Shown piece by piece: positions 21,043 to 36,100 of a stretch of DNA of 64,000 nucleotides; positions within the stretch are counted from its first letter, which is position 1; each line of letters opens with the position of its first letter. Position numbers and translations under genes: made by a program. Below the pieces are notes generated by a model, which was given only the letters and a program-made list of their open reading frames with translations, did no database searches and was not told the DNA's origin. Source of the stretch: Trissonchulus latispiculum (taxonomy: Eukaryota; Nematoda; Enoplea; Enoplida; Ironidae); contig JASAND010021267.1 in the NCBI GenBank assembly GCA_030248195.1, forward strand, positions 1 to 64,000, written 5' to 3'.

Positions 21043-24000
21043 TGAGAGACGTGTATCTTGGTAACGTACCTGCATCAAGGTCTTGCCAGGCGACGTTGCA
21101 ATGGCAAACATGGCGTAGGCGGGAATACAGAGCATGGAGACGAAGGACATGAGGAATCCGAGGACCTGGGACCACTCCGGGTAGGCCCGACCGTCCGTGT
21201 ACATCGGCGGTTCGTATCGAATCAGGACAAACAGAAAGATCACCTACAACACAGCACAGCACAGAACAGTAGTCTGCACAACCATCCCAACATACTAGCA
21301 TGCAAGCATGCATCTCACAAAAATACACAACAAGCATCATGAAAATCAAAAAAGTTTCAAACTGTGAGTGGAAAATCATTTCAAACACGACGGGAACAAT
21401 ATCTAGGAGCGGTAAAGTTTGTTAATTTTCTTTCGTACTAAAAACAGAATTTTAGAGCACTCGCTAGCTTACCTAGTGACACTAGTATACACAGAATATA
21501 AAAGTTAATTTTTTACGGTATTTTTAGCATATTAGGTAATTTTATCCCCCTCCCCCTACTACTGGGGCAACGTCCCCCCCCCACCTACTAATTTTTGCCT
21601 CAAAAATTTCAAGCAAACCAATGTTAGCAAATAAATTATATATATAATTTCAGACTACAGCTAGATGCTTTCTACATAATGCTCCAACTGTGCTGCTAAA
21701 GATTACGGTAGAAAATGAGCATAACCGAAAAAGCAAGACTCACTGACTTAGTCAGGATAGGCTTAAAATGACGTGTCTGAACAACAACCTTTTGCGAAAC
21801 TATTTTGCAACAATTAGATAAACAAAATTGCTTTCTCCGAAAAGAGGGGGGGGGGCGGGGGCGAGAAGGCAAATGGATTCCCTGCCTGTTCGCGAATTCT
21901 CCCTTGAGTGTGCTCATGTTTGAAGCACTTACCACACAGATGGACGGAGCCGTGTACTTCCAAGTATAGAGCCAAATCCTGGACGGCTTATAACCAATCA
22001 TATCCTCAAGGGCTTTGTAGACGCGTTCACCGCCTAAAACAACACTAACTTCCACTCAACTCAACTACTTGTTACACAAGACGTCATTTCAAACAAACTT
22101 TTGACCTGATTCAATCGATTTAGCTGACAGGAACAGTAAACTAAAGTCTGACCAAAAAATGTAGAAAGCGAAATTGTTTTCTTTATATCTCAGAAACGCT
22201 TCAAGATGGCTACCATAAAGTATATATTTTCTGAACCGGACTGATGAGATCTTTCTTTCTGTGAAAAAATTTTTTGAAATTTCCCATGCCATTTCAAAGG
22301 GCGCCGCTTATATATGTACAGAAGGATTGGTACATGATACTACCGCGATTTTTTTCAGGAAAATTTTCCCCTTGTATGAAATTTCTACACACCAAATTTC
22401 CACTTTTTTGGCTGAAAATTGCGTGAGTTATTCCATTTTTAAGATTTTAAAAATCCTTTGATCTTTGCTGCTGTTTCGACTTTGACTGGTTATTACTCGC
22501 GACTTGCTCAACGGAAAATCTTTTCGATTAGATTTTCAGGACCGCCTAGGCGTCCGCTTTCACCTGATATATGTGAGATTTCAAAATTTGAAAGTCGGTT
22601 TTTTTCGAAAAATACCACTTTTTGACCCAAAATTTCGACATAGCGAGTCTAGCAAAAGTGAGTAAAAATAACATAATGATAAAGTTCAATCTAAGCTGAA
22701 TCCAACGATATAAAGCTTTTGTGGCTTTTGTAGCTTGAAAATCGAAAATATGGAATAACTCACGCAATTTTCAGCCAAAAAGGTTGAAATTTGGTGTGTA
22801 GAACTTTCATACAAGGGGAAAATTTTTCTGAAAACATCGCGGTAGTACCATGTACCAATCCTTCTGTACATATATAAGCGGCGCCCTTTGAAATCGCACG
22901 GGAAATTTCAAAAAAATTTTTCACGAAAAGAAAGATCTCATCAGTCCAGTTCAGAAAATATATACTTTGTGGTAGCTATCTTGAAGCGTTTTTGAGATAA
23001 AATAAAAAAAACACGTAACCCTCTTTACAAAAAAGTTGAATGATTAATCGGTAGCGTATTAAGGAAGGTTAAGGAGGAATCACAAGTAGTGCATTAGTAC
23101 ACTATTTCGATAAGGTACACCAAAAATTACTATCTTGGCCGACAAGTTGTGGTAACAGAGACAACTTTAGCCCTCAAAGTATCCAGTAGGCATAGGCAGA
23201 CAGTTACAGGACGAAGAAAGGAGGAAGCGTATAAATAGGTACGTACCAAATCCCCAGGAAAGACCGACCACTTCAAAGAAAACCACAAAAAGGAGCGTGA
23301 TCCCCGAGGCTCCGAAAGAATCCACCAGAGTAAGCCAGTACTGTCCAGCCTACAACAACAACAACAACAACAACTTAGTTCCCTCAATTTCAATAGTAAA
23401 CATCATAAACAGGAATACATACCACGCATCCTATTTTTTGGTATCTATCAGGAGTCATGGTAGTATTATAAGAACAAGTGAAAGCTACACTTATTTTCAA
23501 TTTCAATACTCAGTCTCAATATAAAAATGTCATTTTCTGATGGCATTTTTGTATGTTGCATACTCTAGACCAGTGGCGCAGCCAGGACTTTGTGACGGGG
23601 CATGCGGACATGGGCGTATCCAAGTGGGGATCCCCCACACTGGACCCCTTCCCCCCCACCACTCGCTCCCCCCACTTTTTTGGGCTCCCCCACTCACTAT
23701 GGTGGCTAGGAAATGCCAAATTTTAAGAATTTTTGGTCAAAATTTTTCCGGCGTCGCCGGATTTTTTGGTCAAAAATCGTCTATTTTGGTATACTAAAAC
23801 TCGATTTTTGAGCACTTTCGAGCTTAGTTGTAGCAGCATATGTAGAAAACACGTAATTTTTTTACGGTATTTTTAGCATTTTTAGCCCATTTTAGCCCCC
23901 CCCCCCACTTTTCTGGCCTAGAGAAAACTCAGGGGGGTTTGGAACATCCTCTTTCCGTCCGATCCCTCTGGAGTTTTGGGGGAGATAAAAAATTGAGCTC

Positions 24001-27000
24001 TTTTCGGATATTTTTTAGGATTTTGAAACTGGGAAGCTTCGCCTTCCCTACACGGGGGAAATGGGGGATGTACCAAAAATAATTGGAGGCCAAGCAAGCA
24101 AGACCAAGGTACAATATACCTAAATTTTCATCTAAAAAGCTAAAATGCGCTTTATAAATTAGCTAAAAATTGAGAAATCTTTGAAAATTTTACCTCGCAA
24201 ACTTTTTCGACACGTTTGGGCGACAGCAAACCTGCTGCAAAAGTGGTCTAAAAACAGCAAGTTTTTAGTGTATTGAACTAAAAATATTTTGCGCCTGCAG
24301 TTTATGTCTGCATCAATTTTTTCAAATGTTCAAGCCTGCAACGCTCACCAATTCTAATTTTTACAGTTTCGAGCTTGCTACGGTTTTTCAGTTTAGCTCA
24401 TTGCCAGCACAATTCATATTTCTGTGGCAAGAATCTTACGCAATTATATACAACAATGTACTTATATATATAGTGCTCCAATGATACGGTCGAAACAGAA
24501 TTTTCTGTCGTAAGTTTTTTTATAAAATCAGGTCAAATCAGGAGGCATGGGCGGAACCGAGTTTTGAGTGAAGAAAGTTTAAAGATTTTTTGAAATCGTG
24601 AAAAGTCCCGTATATATATACGTATTCTAAACTGCAAAACGACTACATAACAGTCAGTGCTTGGATGATCAGCATGAAGTAAATATTTTAATGATGAAGT
24701 TACAGAAATTTTGAAGTTACATTTTGAAATTTTGGAATGTTGTGACCTTGTGACCAGGTCATTTTATTTGTGTCCAGCTAAGAAAAATTGTGTCCAGAAA
24801 CTGTGAAAACTCTTCGCTTTTTAGACGAGACTTCTTTGCTAAGCGACAAATCGACACTCTAAGACGACAACTACGTACATGAGGCATTGCGAAGAGCTTC
24901 AAAGTGAGCCATAAAATATTGCTCTAGCCCTTACAGTTGATGAAATTAGACCAAACCGCGACTGAAAACCCAGTGCGTTGAAAACCTCACCCCGATGTCA
25001 TTTGCTGGAAGTTTGCCAGAACAATGTTGGCTGCTCCATTCGAATGAACAGGTTGTGTTTAATGACATTTTTTGCTTAGACTAAATCTGGTTTATTTGTG
25101 TGTGTATATACCTTGTTTGGTACTATTTGATTTACATATATATAGTGGTACATGCAGGCTCTTGCATGATACCCTTTTGGTCATTACTTACTGTTGTAAA
25201 CGTATGTATATGCTTTGTTGCCCAAATAAACGATTTTGTTGTTTAAGGTGGTAAATCCTGTTGGAGACAATTTTGAACCGTTATTACACACTCATTACTT
25301 GGAGTTAAGAAGCCATTTTTGTATTAAAGTGTAGCTTAACGTTTTCCCTTTTTAATGAATACAATGAAACTAGTATTGATTTGAGAAAAGTTTTTAACGG
25401 ATTCTTGAAGTGCAATTTTTCAGATTTTTCGAAGACTGAAGTAAATTTTTTCCTGAGACATCGGTTACATAGTTCGATACCGCTATCAAATAGTTGAAGA
25501 CCCTTTTTAATTATATATTGTGAAAACGCTCTCCGTTATGGAGAAATTAGTTAAAGTTAAAAGTTAAATTAGTTAAAACGTATGCGCAACCTAGATTTTG
25601 CCTACTTTTATCAACTTTGATTTTGATTATGCAGTTTTAATTTAAATTTAATTAGTGTCGACGGCGCAAAATTATTGCTTCTCTTCTTGCTCTGTTTTGT
25701 AGAAAATAATTTTTTACCTCCGAATCCTGACGGGGCATGCGGCCGCATGCCCCGCATGCCCCCTGGCTGCGCCCCTGCTCTAGACTATGTTTAAACAGTT
25801 TTTATGAGGGACTCATGGGAGGGTGAGGGAAGGGGGGGTTATCCAGCATATTAAATGACGATTCATATTATCGAAAAAAATTGAAGCTATAACGCTGTAT
25901 GTAACAGAATATGTAGGAAATTGCAAAAATCGCTAAAAAACTTGCTAGCGCTGCTTGCAACTTAGAGCAAGTTAAAGTTGAGGGCACTGTTAGCTGAAAA
26001 AGGTTCAGTTAACGATTAAAGATTGCATTGCGAATATGGCCGACAGGCTAAGCCGGAGTCGTTTTAGCACTGAAATATTTGCCAACCAACAGTATTTGTT
26101 TGCCATATTAGTCGACCCCAATTTTGCTGCCGTTCTGCCTCCACATAGCATGGGAGGGCAAACCACAGAGATTTTCAAGCTATCAAAATTTAACCCTGAA
26201 TATCGCTGTCACAGTTTGATATCAAACTCAGATATTTTATCTTGTTTTAGAAAAATAATTATTATATGTGAAAATGAGCGAAATCCGCCACTACCACATT
26301 TACACCCAAAGCGATTCCCCCCACCCCTAAGAAGACAGACAGTAAACAACAAAGCAAAACACATTCAGTTTAGTTTCATTCCAGTCACCATGACCATACA
26401 TACCTGAGTGACCATGGGAAGACCCAGCAAAAATCCGACAACACAGAATATGCCCACAGAGAGTTCCTTATAGCGTCGAATGTAGCGAGGAAAGGCATCA
26501 CTCAAGGCCGTCATGATACCCTCGACCATGCAAACCTGAAAGCACACATACACACAAAGTAACAGTACCGTATTATGCCAAATAGTGACCCAACCCAATA
26601 AAAGCCCATGGGCATTTTTTCGGGGGGGGGTGTGGGTTTCGTGAATAAAATTGTGACTGATTAAGCATTTTGAAGGCTTAGAATCATGTTCTTGGGGCAG
26701 GCATGTGAGCACTGACACTTGGCGAGTAGCTTGTCGTTCGTAGAAATATATCGCATCTATCAAAAAAATAGGCAAAGCAGTATAGCGCGGCGGGAAAAAC
26801 CCAGTCCGTGATGCGGGAAAAACCCACCGCCAGTGTGAGTCACCCATATGAGCTAGATCGGATTTTAATAGCCTATCGTAAAGAGCGTCCAAAACTACCC
26901 TAGAGGGTGCATTATTGTAGCTCCCGCTGCCTCTCAAATTTTTTGGGACTGAAAATTTTGAAATTTTTGGTCCCAACATGGGGGTCAGACAGGGTCAACT

Positions 27001-30000
27001 TTGGGGGGGTCACCTTAAACTACTGGAAAGGCCTAGTCCAAAACGGATCACAGATTCACAGAGGATATGTCTTGATACTTATTTTTGCCCTAAAATGGGT
27101 TTAGTTTGGCTCTAAATACAAGAAAAACGCGTTTTATACACAACAGGCTGCTGAAACTGTCGAAAATAAAAATTTTTAAAAAATTTCCAAAATTTGGCTA
27201 TGTTTATGTGTTAAGATTTTCATACAAGATACATACAAGATTTTCAAAAGTGAATTGGCATGAATTTTTGCAAAAATATTAACATTTTTTGATGCAGAAG
27301 TACTAAAAATGATCCGATCTTTCGAATGATGTAGTCAAAACTGTTCTGGCATGCTTCCAGCAAAAATTTCGACTGGGTTTTTTCCCCGCATTGGGTTTAT
27401 CCTCATCGGTTTGATCGAAAATTTCTCACCAACCGTAAGTGCTAGAGAGATGTTTTATGGCTCATTGTGAAGCTCTTCGCAAGGCCTCATGGTAGTTATC
27501 GTTAGATTTTCGATTTGTCGCTTAATAAAAAAGTTACAGCCAAAATTCGAAAATTTGGGTTTTATTTTCCTCCGCTCTATATCGTAATTATAAGACGGTT
27601 TCCAAAATATAGTCCACGGGTGTTTTTTCGGGGGGTGGGCGCTTTTTTGGATTACAAAAAATCAAATCCGAAATTTCCGATTCCGAAAAAAGCCCATGGG
27701 ATACAGTTTGGCATAATACGGTAGGAGTGCGACAGAATGAACAGCTAATTGTACCAATGTATTTTACGAACAGTCTGACTGAACTGCTGGGGCCAATGTT
27801 ATCAACGTCTAAGCCCGGGTTAACTCGCAAACCCGGGTTAACTTGGCTATCTTCAACATATAAAGTTAACCCGGGTTAGTGACTTAACCCGGGTTTGGGC
27901 GTTGATAACATCGGCCCCTGCTCTGCTTCGCTATGAGTTAAATTCGATCTTATAAACCCACCCACTTCGTTGCTTATTTTTTTTGTAGGGTTAATACCAT
28001 CTATGTTTTGTGCATTTCGATTTAGTTTTAGTTTTGTTGCTACTGACCTTAGCTCAGAAGTAAATGATCTACTTCTCCTTCTTTGAGCTTTACAAAATCA
28101 TTTACGTTTCAGCGTTCAGTCTTCCTCCATACCAAAACATTTTTCAAATCAACAACCTTAGGTACAGTTTCAGCATTCTAGAGAAACAGAAAATGGCCCA
28201 ACAAGGCTAAGAAGGCGTGGCTTCTCCCTCCTGTGGCTTTGATCTGAGCAGCAGAGTGATATCAAATTTCTGCCAACTTACTGGTTTTTTCCTATGCAAA
28301 AATTTCTGGGTGGGGGAGAAGTTTTGGGCGGACCCCCAGGTCTGGGGACAGGGGGGCGAAATTTTTTTAAAAAGTTTATGCTGCTGAGCTAAAATTAAAC
28401 TGTTTTTAACCTAAATTTTAGCTTATAATAGCTAAAAAATGTTAAGAAGAATCTGGAAAAATCCGACGAAGCCGGAAAATTTCCTGAAAATTTACCCTCA
28501 AAAACCAATTTTTTCCGAGCAGGTTTGACTTCTGGGAAGGAAGGCACGAATCCTCGGTGGGGCGAATCTGGAGGGGGCGATTCAAGTCTAGGGGAGAGGA
28601 ACCGATTTCTGTGGGGACTCCGACCACCCTTCACCCCCTCCTGTGGGGAAAAAGCCAGACTTACTCTTGCAGAGCTAGCTTACCTGACTATCCATTCCAA
28701 GGATGGCCAACATCACAAAGAATAAAAAGGACCAGAGCTGGGATATAGGAAGATTGGCGACGACTTCAGGATATACCAAGAATGCCAATCCAACTCCTAA
28801 ATAAAATGTTCACAATTAATTGTAACCAAATCCGCAGCAGGGGCAGATGGAAAAACGGGGAGTTTTAGTTTACATCAACTCTGAATCAGTATAGTCCATC
28901 TGTCTTACAATCTTTCCAAATATCAACTTTATATACTGTCATTTATACAACCTTTTTCAATTGTTTCGAATGCAAAAGTTAGGGACAAACTGAGGTCTTT
29001 AATTGTGTATATATATAAGCATGATGACAGCCGTATCATTTTAAGGTTTAGCATTTTGGGTAGTTAGCAAAATCTGATCTTCAACTTCCTCACGACTAGG
29101 ATTTAGGAATTAGAATTTGGGTTGAGCTTTTAGACAGTATCGGCTCCTCTATTCTACAAATTTGAAACTCAGCACCAAGTGAAGACCTCAGTTCATCTAT
29201 TGTTGTATTATCAAAACTACGTAATGAATACGTATATTTCATTGCTTTATCTGCAAAGTTCTTTTGAATTCTCGAAAGCGGACAGTCCCTCCCGGCCGTA
29301 TCCCTTACAGCCACATATACACTAAAAACAGTGTTCATACATCAAAACAATAGCATATGCTCGTAAGAATAGACACAACAAGATTGCAACTAAGAAGCAA
29401 CAGCGGGAAGATTTGAAGGCTAAAAGTGTCCAAAAAATTAAACAGCGATAATGCGCACGGTTGTGCTACTCTTACAAGCACAGTAACTGCGTTACACGTA
29501 CTACTACGAAGGAAACACACGTAAGTCTATGCCAAGCAAAGGAGTCGTCGTTTCCCTCAAGAGAGATTTCCCTGCTGACTGACAACACTCATGTAAACGG
29601 GAGACTACACGTATAATTTCTTAGCTATCACAACATTAGGTAGCAGCTACGTAACAAGCTGAGATGCGGCCTGTGGGATATGATATGGGATGGAAAAAGA
29701 AAGTAGGAGTGTCAGCGCTCGGCTAATGCTTAGGTCAGTGTGAGCTGTGGACATTGGTTTTTGCTTTGCTTTGGTCCTTCCTACCTGTACAGTTGGGAAG
29801 GCGCGGAGAGGCGGCAGGCCAGGCGGCGTCAGGTCCTACCTCACCCTCTCTCTGGTTCGCTCAACCCAACCAGATTACATTTGTAGCATCTCAGCTGCCC
29901 ACTGCTCATCGCATGGAGGTGTGGCGACGGCGCCTGTCAACAACACCAATCAAATTAAGAAGGCAGAGGTCAGAATAGATGCAAATTAGTCTCTCTCTCT

Positions 30001-30078
30001 CTCTTGTGTGAACTCGATACTATGAAAGACTCTTCTTAGATTAGGAGTTAGGACAATTGTTCCATAATGATGAAATTG

Positions 30079-30137
<59 letters not shown>

Positions 30138-33100
30138 ATAGGCCAAACTGCCTGACTCTAACAACACGGGGATTATTACTTAAAGAAACTTTACAAAGTT
30201 TGTGAGATTGCCACTGTGAGTATTAAAGTGCTGGTCTCCTTTTGTGAATCATCTTTCAACAGCGCTTACAATTTGTTTAGTTTTCGGAGTCAAACACAGA
30301 TATTAACTAACTTTGAAGCGTTATAACGAAAAGACCATATACTTTATGCGAAGAAGATGGAAATATGTTATTGTACCCATGGGCGTATCCAGGGGAAGGG
30401 TTTAGGGAGTTGAAACCCACTCCTTTTAGGTTGTTCGAGAGAAAATTTTATCAATACTTACAAAAAGTGTAAATGTTTGTCAAATTCCCTCCTTTTCAAA
30501 ATCTTGGATACGCCCCGTAACTCACGAGGACCGGACTTAATTTTATGATTCTTTGCGTTCGACAAAATTTGGCAAATATTTGGCCCTAATACTATCTAAC
30601 TACTGTTAATAATTTACCGTGAACTCAGTGAAATATTCCTTTACATCATCCTACCAAAATGGGATGAGAATTCATAGCGTATACATTTTAACACGTGGTA
30701 GGGAAATAATTACACTATTTTTGAGTAAAATGCAAAGGGCTCACCCTACCTTGCAATTAAAAAATAAATGAGTGCTAACTGCTAACTGAGTGAGTTTTTC
30801 AGAAAGGAAAATGCTTTAAAAAAGCATTCCAGTGGACAACTTTAATTAAAGCAAGTATGAGTGGGAAAAATTAAGATATTGTTATTAACTCAAGTTACCC
30901 TTGATTTTCACATTATCTTAATGATTACATTGTTTTTCACATGACACAATCTTTTTTGGAAGCTACCACTATGCTTGAAGTCGTCTTATCATCATCAATT
31001 TTAAATAATTTTTGACTATAAATGAATTCTGGGATCCCCGGAGACGGCTAATACTGCCCTTAACTGCAGCGGGTCTGAGGGGCGATTGCCCTTCAAAAAC
31101 ATTCAAAATGCCATTTCGCCCAAAAGCAACCCGAGGTCGTGATCTTACCTTATACACAAAAGAAGGCTTAGAAAGAAAGTTTCAAAAATTTCTGACTGAG
31201 ACAACTTTAAAATTGCTCGAATGACAGAAATGTTGGACTAATGTAACTCGGTAGCGGCTGTGGACAATATACAGCCAATTCCATTCGCAGAAATTTTACG
31301 CGATTGACTGGGACTTGCGAACAGTAGACTAGACAGCTAACATTCGAAAGTTTGAAGCTAAACGCATATTAAAACCAATGATATTAAAGTAAAGCAATTA
31401 AATTGTCTATTAAATTGTCTTAATCAAAAAGTCTACGTTAGCTGAGATTGCACTATTACAGCAGGATCTGAATGTGTGATACAGCCTACAAACTACCTAA
31501 GCTTCGGACAGAAAGTGACAAATCATGCGACGAAGGACGGTACTATTATTTAAATTTTGAAGCAATCCCCCGCAAACCAACTATAGCTGTTAAAATCATA
31601 CCAAATTGTAAAAGAATTTGGTAAGTACCGCAATTAATCGCAAACATGTCCCTTTTCAACAAATCAAAGTTATCGACAAGTTTCTCAAGATTACCGTTTT
31701 TCAGTGACCCGGCAGAGAAACATTCTTCTTAAAGAGCGTTGGCTGAAATGGCTTAAGAAGGCAGTCAAATTAAGTAAATTTTCATACAAAGTACAGTTAA
31801 CAGTACGGCTGATTCTGAGATTGCAAAGACTCATTCCGGTTTTAATAATTTTGAAGCAAGCAATGTCAGCTGAATGAAGCAGCAACCAAGCAAAGATTTG
31901 CAACACTAATAGTCTCTCTTCTTAGCATTTGTGAATTTTGCAACGAATGTCATCAGTAAACAGCTATCTTCTAAGCAACCCAATTGTGAACAAACGCAAA
32001 TTAGCTTGACGAATGTAAACCCGACAAAGTATATTATGCAACTGTTAAAGTGGTGATTCCTTTTGGTGTCATCAAATTTGAACTGCTATTACTGATTCAT
32101 TACTTGGAGTTAGAATGCCATCTTTACATCAAAATGTAGCCTAATATTTTCTTTTTCTAATGAATGCGATAAAACTAATTTTGGTTTTCGAAAAAAGTTT
32201 TAACTGATTGTGGACGATGTGCAATTTTTCAGATTTTTTGCAGACAAGTAATTTTCTTGACACACATCGGATATATCTTTCGATACCTCTATCAGGCAGC
32301 AGGGGACCCGTTTTAGTTATCATAAAATCGCTCTTCGTTATGGAAAAATAAGCAAAAGTGTATGCGCAACCTCGACTTTGCGTACTGTTCACAACATTGT
32401 CTAGAAAGCACCAAACAGAGCAACTAAAAAAGGTTCTCGGGATGATTCTGTGTGGAACACACCTGTTAGGTGGCAACCCTGCAACTTGAAATGCTCCATA
32501 TTCGCTGGAAAAAGTTTTGTCATGTTATTTGCAAAAGAACTACGTTTTTATGATAGCAGATTACGGGATAGCAATTGGAAGATCATGAATTTGCCTCTAT
32601 AAAACCTTCAAATCGACACCCTTAGTTTAGTTTTACGGCTTGTGTAGCATAAGAAGTAATGGATTATTTGATTTCTGCAAAGATGACAACTTTTGGACAC
32701 CAAAATTAAAAATTGTATTATCTCATGATAGAGAAAAGCTAGAAAGTAGCTTTAAAAAGCAAAAATATAGAGCACAACGAGAGCTTTCTAATGAACATAA
32801 TTGTAACAATGCAACTGCTGACTAACCGTCAGAAATTGGCTAAAACTGTCCTGAACGCAAATGTCGAATTTTTGAAAATTTTCACTAGAACGTTAAAACA
32901 ATTTGTATATTTTAGAACGTTTTCTCAAAGATCATCTTGATTTGCGCCGTTAACCAGTGCCCAAAAGGAATCACCACCTTAAACAATATTTCAATTACGA
33001 AAATTGTCAGTATGCATCAAAAGTTGGTAGATTTCAAGACAGCGTTTCTGGAACCTTCACTAAACGAGTCCAAATACATGAGCATTAATACTTGGACGAC

Positions 33101-36100
33101 AATGACTAAATCATGCCACACCATCGCTAAGGATAAAACCACGTTTCAGAGGCTACACAGATATTATATATATAGCTTTATATATAACTGAGATAAAAGT
33201 ACATTTGCATAGAACTTAGATGTAATTAGATGGCAAACGTTTGTGCAGATTAACATAACATGCAGTGTACTAACATATTCAAATTCGAAAATCGGAGAGG
33301 CTGAGGAGACACAAAACCAGTATATTCGGAAATAGTTAACAAATCTTTGCCCGGATTGCTCCTCTTCTTCTCAAATTCTTCCATGAAGAAAAGAAACCGG
33401 ATGGGACTTTAAAAGTTTCACGAAACGTGATAACCTATCCCTGGAATGGATTATCACAATGACAAACATCAAATAAATGACTTGGATCGTACTTGGAAAA
33501 AATCGCAATAACAACGTTGAACGGGAAAATCCGCATCAACGTGAACTGAACAATAGAAAAGATATTGATTAGTAAGAAATGGAACTGAAAATCCAAGTTT
33601 TGTGCCCATTCCCAAGAAAATATTCTTTATTAAGAACTCTTTATGAAGACTTAACAGAAGTCATTATTGTGATTTTTACCCAAGTTCGCCCAAGCAAGTC
33701 AGCAAACAGCAATGCTGACAGACTGAAAGACAGATTTAAAGTCAGCCTGGCTTTTAGATAATGCATGTATATATATACATCAGACTTGACTAAAAATAAC
33801 CGTTTTTCAATCAGTAGATCGTTAAATATCATCTATTAACTTTGGTTCAGTTTTTACTCCTCCCAACGAAACGCAATTTTCCTTAAGGCCGTGTATAACA
33901 CAATCACAATAAAAAGCATTCAGCAAAAGAATGCACATGAGCGCTCCGAGGCAGTTTGAAATAAGCAGTATGGCTACGGATCCAGAAACTTAAATTACAG
34001 CTGCCAGATAAAAAGAAGCGTGGCATGTCAATCAACAGGTTAAACTTGATAAAACCAATGTCAGGTCTCGGACTACAGCCCAATTAAAACGTGCATTTCA
34101 TACTGCCTGGGAAATTAAAGAGTTTTCGCAATACAAACATTCTATCTAACTGTGCATAGATTTAGGTGAAACCACAAAGCTTAGTGATTCTAATTCCAAA
34201 ACACCGACGTGTCTAGGTGCCTGCATAATAATGCTCTGCGACAACTCAAATGTATTTCCCGCGTGGAGCGCTCATTAAAAGTACGACTAGGATTCTGAAT
34301 AGAAAAGGCTCACCAGACTTGACTACATCTTCCACAGTTTTATCAGCCACATATGCCAAGTGGCCCAGCACACTGAAGACCACAAACCCAGCTAACATAC
34401 TCGTGCAGCCATTGATGCCACATAACACCAGAGCATCTCTGAAACATGTACGTATATACTGAGTAATCTCAAATCCGCATGAAGGTTAAATACGTGGAAT
34501 GAATAAGATATAAAAATAAATCATCTGTGCTGTAATGAACATTTCAGTTCAGATAAGTACGGACCTGTTGCAGAATGCGGCAACATTTTACTGTTTTTTT
34601 ACTTTTAATTTTACTTTTACCAGCCAGTAAAGGATGAACAGTTGAACTGAATGGATATGGTGAGAAAAGACTCAAGTGATCTACTTGGCTCAGATGAACG
34701 GCCAAGAAATATCCATCAGGGGGTAGTAACTTCAGTGGGCGATACTTTGCCCTTTACATTTAAGCTGGGAAACTGATTCACTGGTTCACATGTGACAGCT
34801 TGGTTGGTTTAAGTTTAACAAATCTCCTCGAACTTTCCTCCATAAAATTGCAGGAACTGAAAAGTAAGCTAATTCGGCACCGTTTAAACCTACACATGGC
34901 TGTGTAATGTACGTTCTCACGGTTATTTGAAGGAACTACAAGAATTAAATTAAAAAGATAAGCCAATGACACGAGGAATGTATATTATATGCAAGTTGTA
35001 TAAGAAGTGAGCGCCAACCATTTGATACATCGATTTCTTAAATGCGAGCATTTTCATGAGCTTGGTTTTTATTTATTGCATTTCATTCTGTCTATATGGT
35101 ACGCATTTATTGTATTCTGGATCGTTTGAATTCTGAAAGTAAATTCCCTAAGAATAATTGGTTAGTTTCAGCAACTTATTTCTGGCTTCTGGCGACAGGG
35201 GCAAGGCCAAGAAAGGAAACTGTACGCCGTTCACAGTCTCATAATTTACTGATTCAGATACAAACCATTGAGCTATAGGTTGGCTTAGTGGCACCTACTC
35301 ACTTACTAGAGGACTTTGACAAAACTTTGGAACTTCAAACCACTAAGCTTCTCAGTCTCAGGCTTTAAAAATAACCTTTCAGACTAGAACTCTCCAGTAC
35401 GAAGCTCAGAATCAAAATCAACAAATCAGGGACTGTATTATATCGACGTGCGGCTTCAACTAATGCTCGGATTTTGTTCCTATCGCTGTGCTGTCAAAAA
35501 GCAGTTGAAACTGACTTATGGGAGCCTTGCTTGATCCAAACGTTTGCAGCACACATTTCATTGATCATTTGATCATTTCACATCTCTGGTCCTGCGCGAA
35601 TGAAATTTGCAGACCCTGTGTGATAATAAATAATCGTACCTAGTGCTTAATGAAAAAGAATGCTGGCGCTTGAGAAAGTTGTACTCCCAAATCAAGTCAC
35701 CAAAATAACACAGTTTTACGCCGGGGTGAAAATAACCTTGTCTGTGATGCTGACCGTCCCTGAATTCCAGACTCCGAACGTGTCATCATCTTTCATGAAT
35801 TTAACAAATTGGTAAAACTTTTAACTGCCATATGCCACACTCTACATGACTGACCGAAGAGCTGTCTAGCAAACCATACGCAGCATATATTAAAAAAAGA
35901 TAATGTCTGCCTACACCAGACTTATCCAAAGAGAAAATTACCAGTTGCCAATACTCCCAGGTGGGATGAGAGTTGCCACTATTAATGGTGGTGAGAACAA
36001 TGCGTGCAATGTTTTGTTGCTTACGCTTAAATTTGTTACCTAAGAAACCTAAGATATGGTAAACGACGGTTGGTTGACAAGCGGATCTGGGAATGATACA

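Larger units (their letters stand above)
28800..34310. other. Large SLC6 intron between TM7 and TM8 exons
   Basis: No other exon was found in this 5.5-kb intron. A GC-richer patch at 29740-29990 (followed by (TC)n) and another at 31020-31150 have short open frames but no recognisable domain. The rest holds microsatellites, the MITE at 30379 and the TTAA element at 32049. Confidence 0.4.

Noticed and set aside
20929..21388. Two frames with long Thr-His runs
   Set aside because: They cross the (CA)n microsatellite. One shares the true TM12 exon frame but runs past its splice sites.
26365..26979. 204-aa minus-strand protein
   Set aside because: Only 26404-26535 is real (SLC6 TM9 exon). The rest is intron read-through, including the TA-flanked element.
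29740..29990. GC-rich patch as a gene exon or promoter
   Set aside because: Both frames lack recognisable motifs and no splice or conserved signals could be placed; left as unexplained intron sequence.
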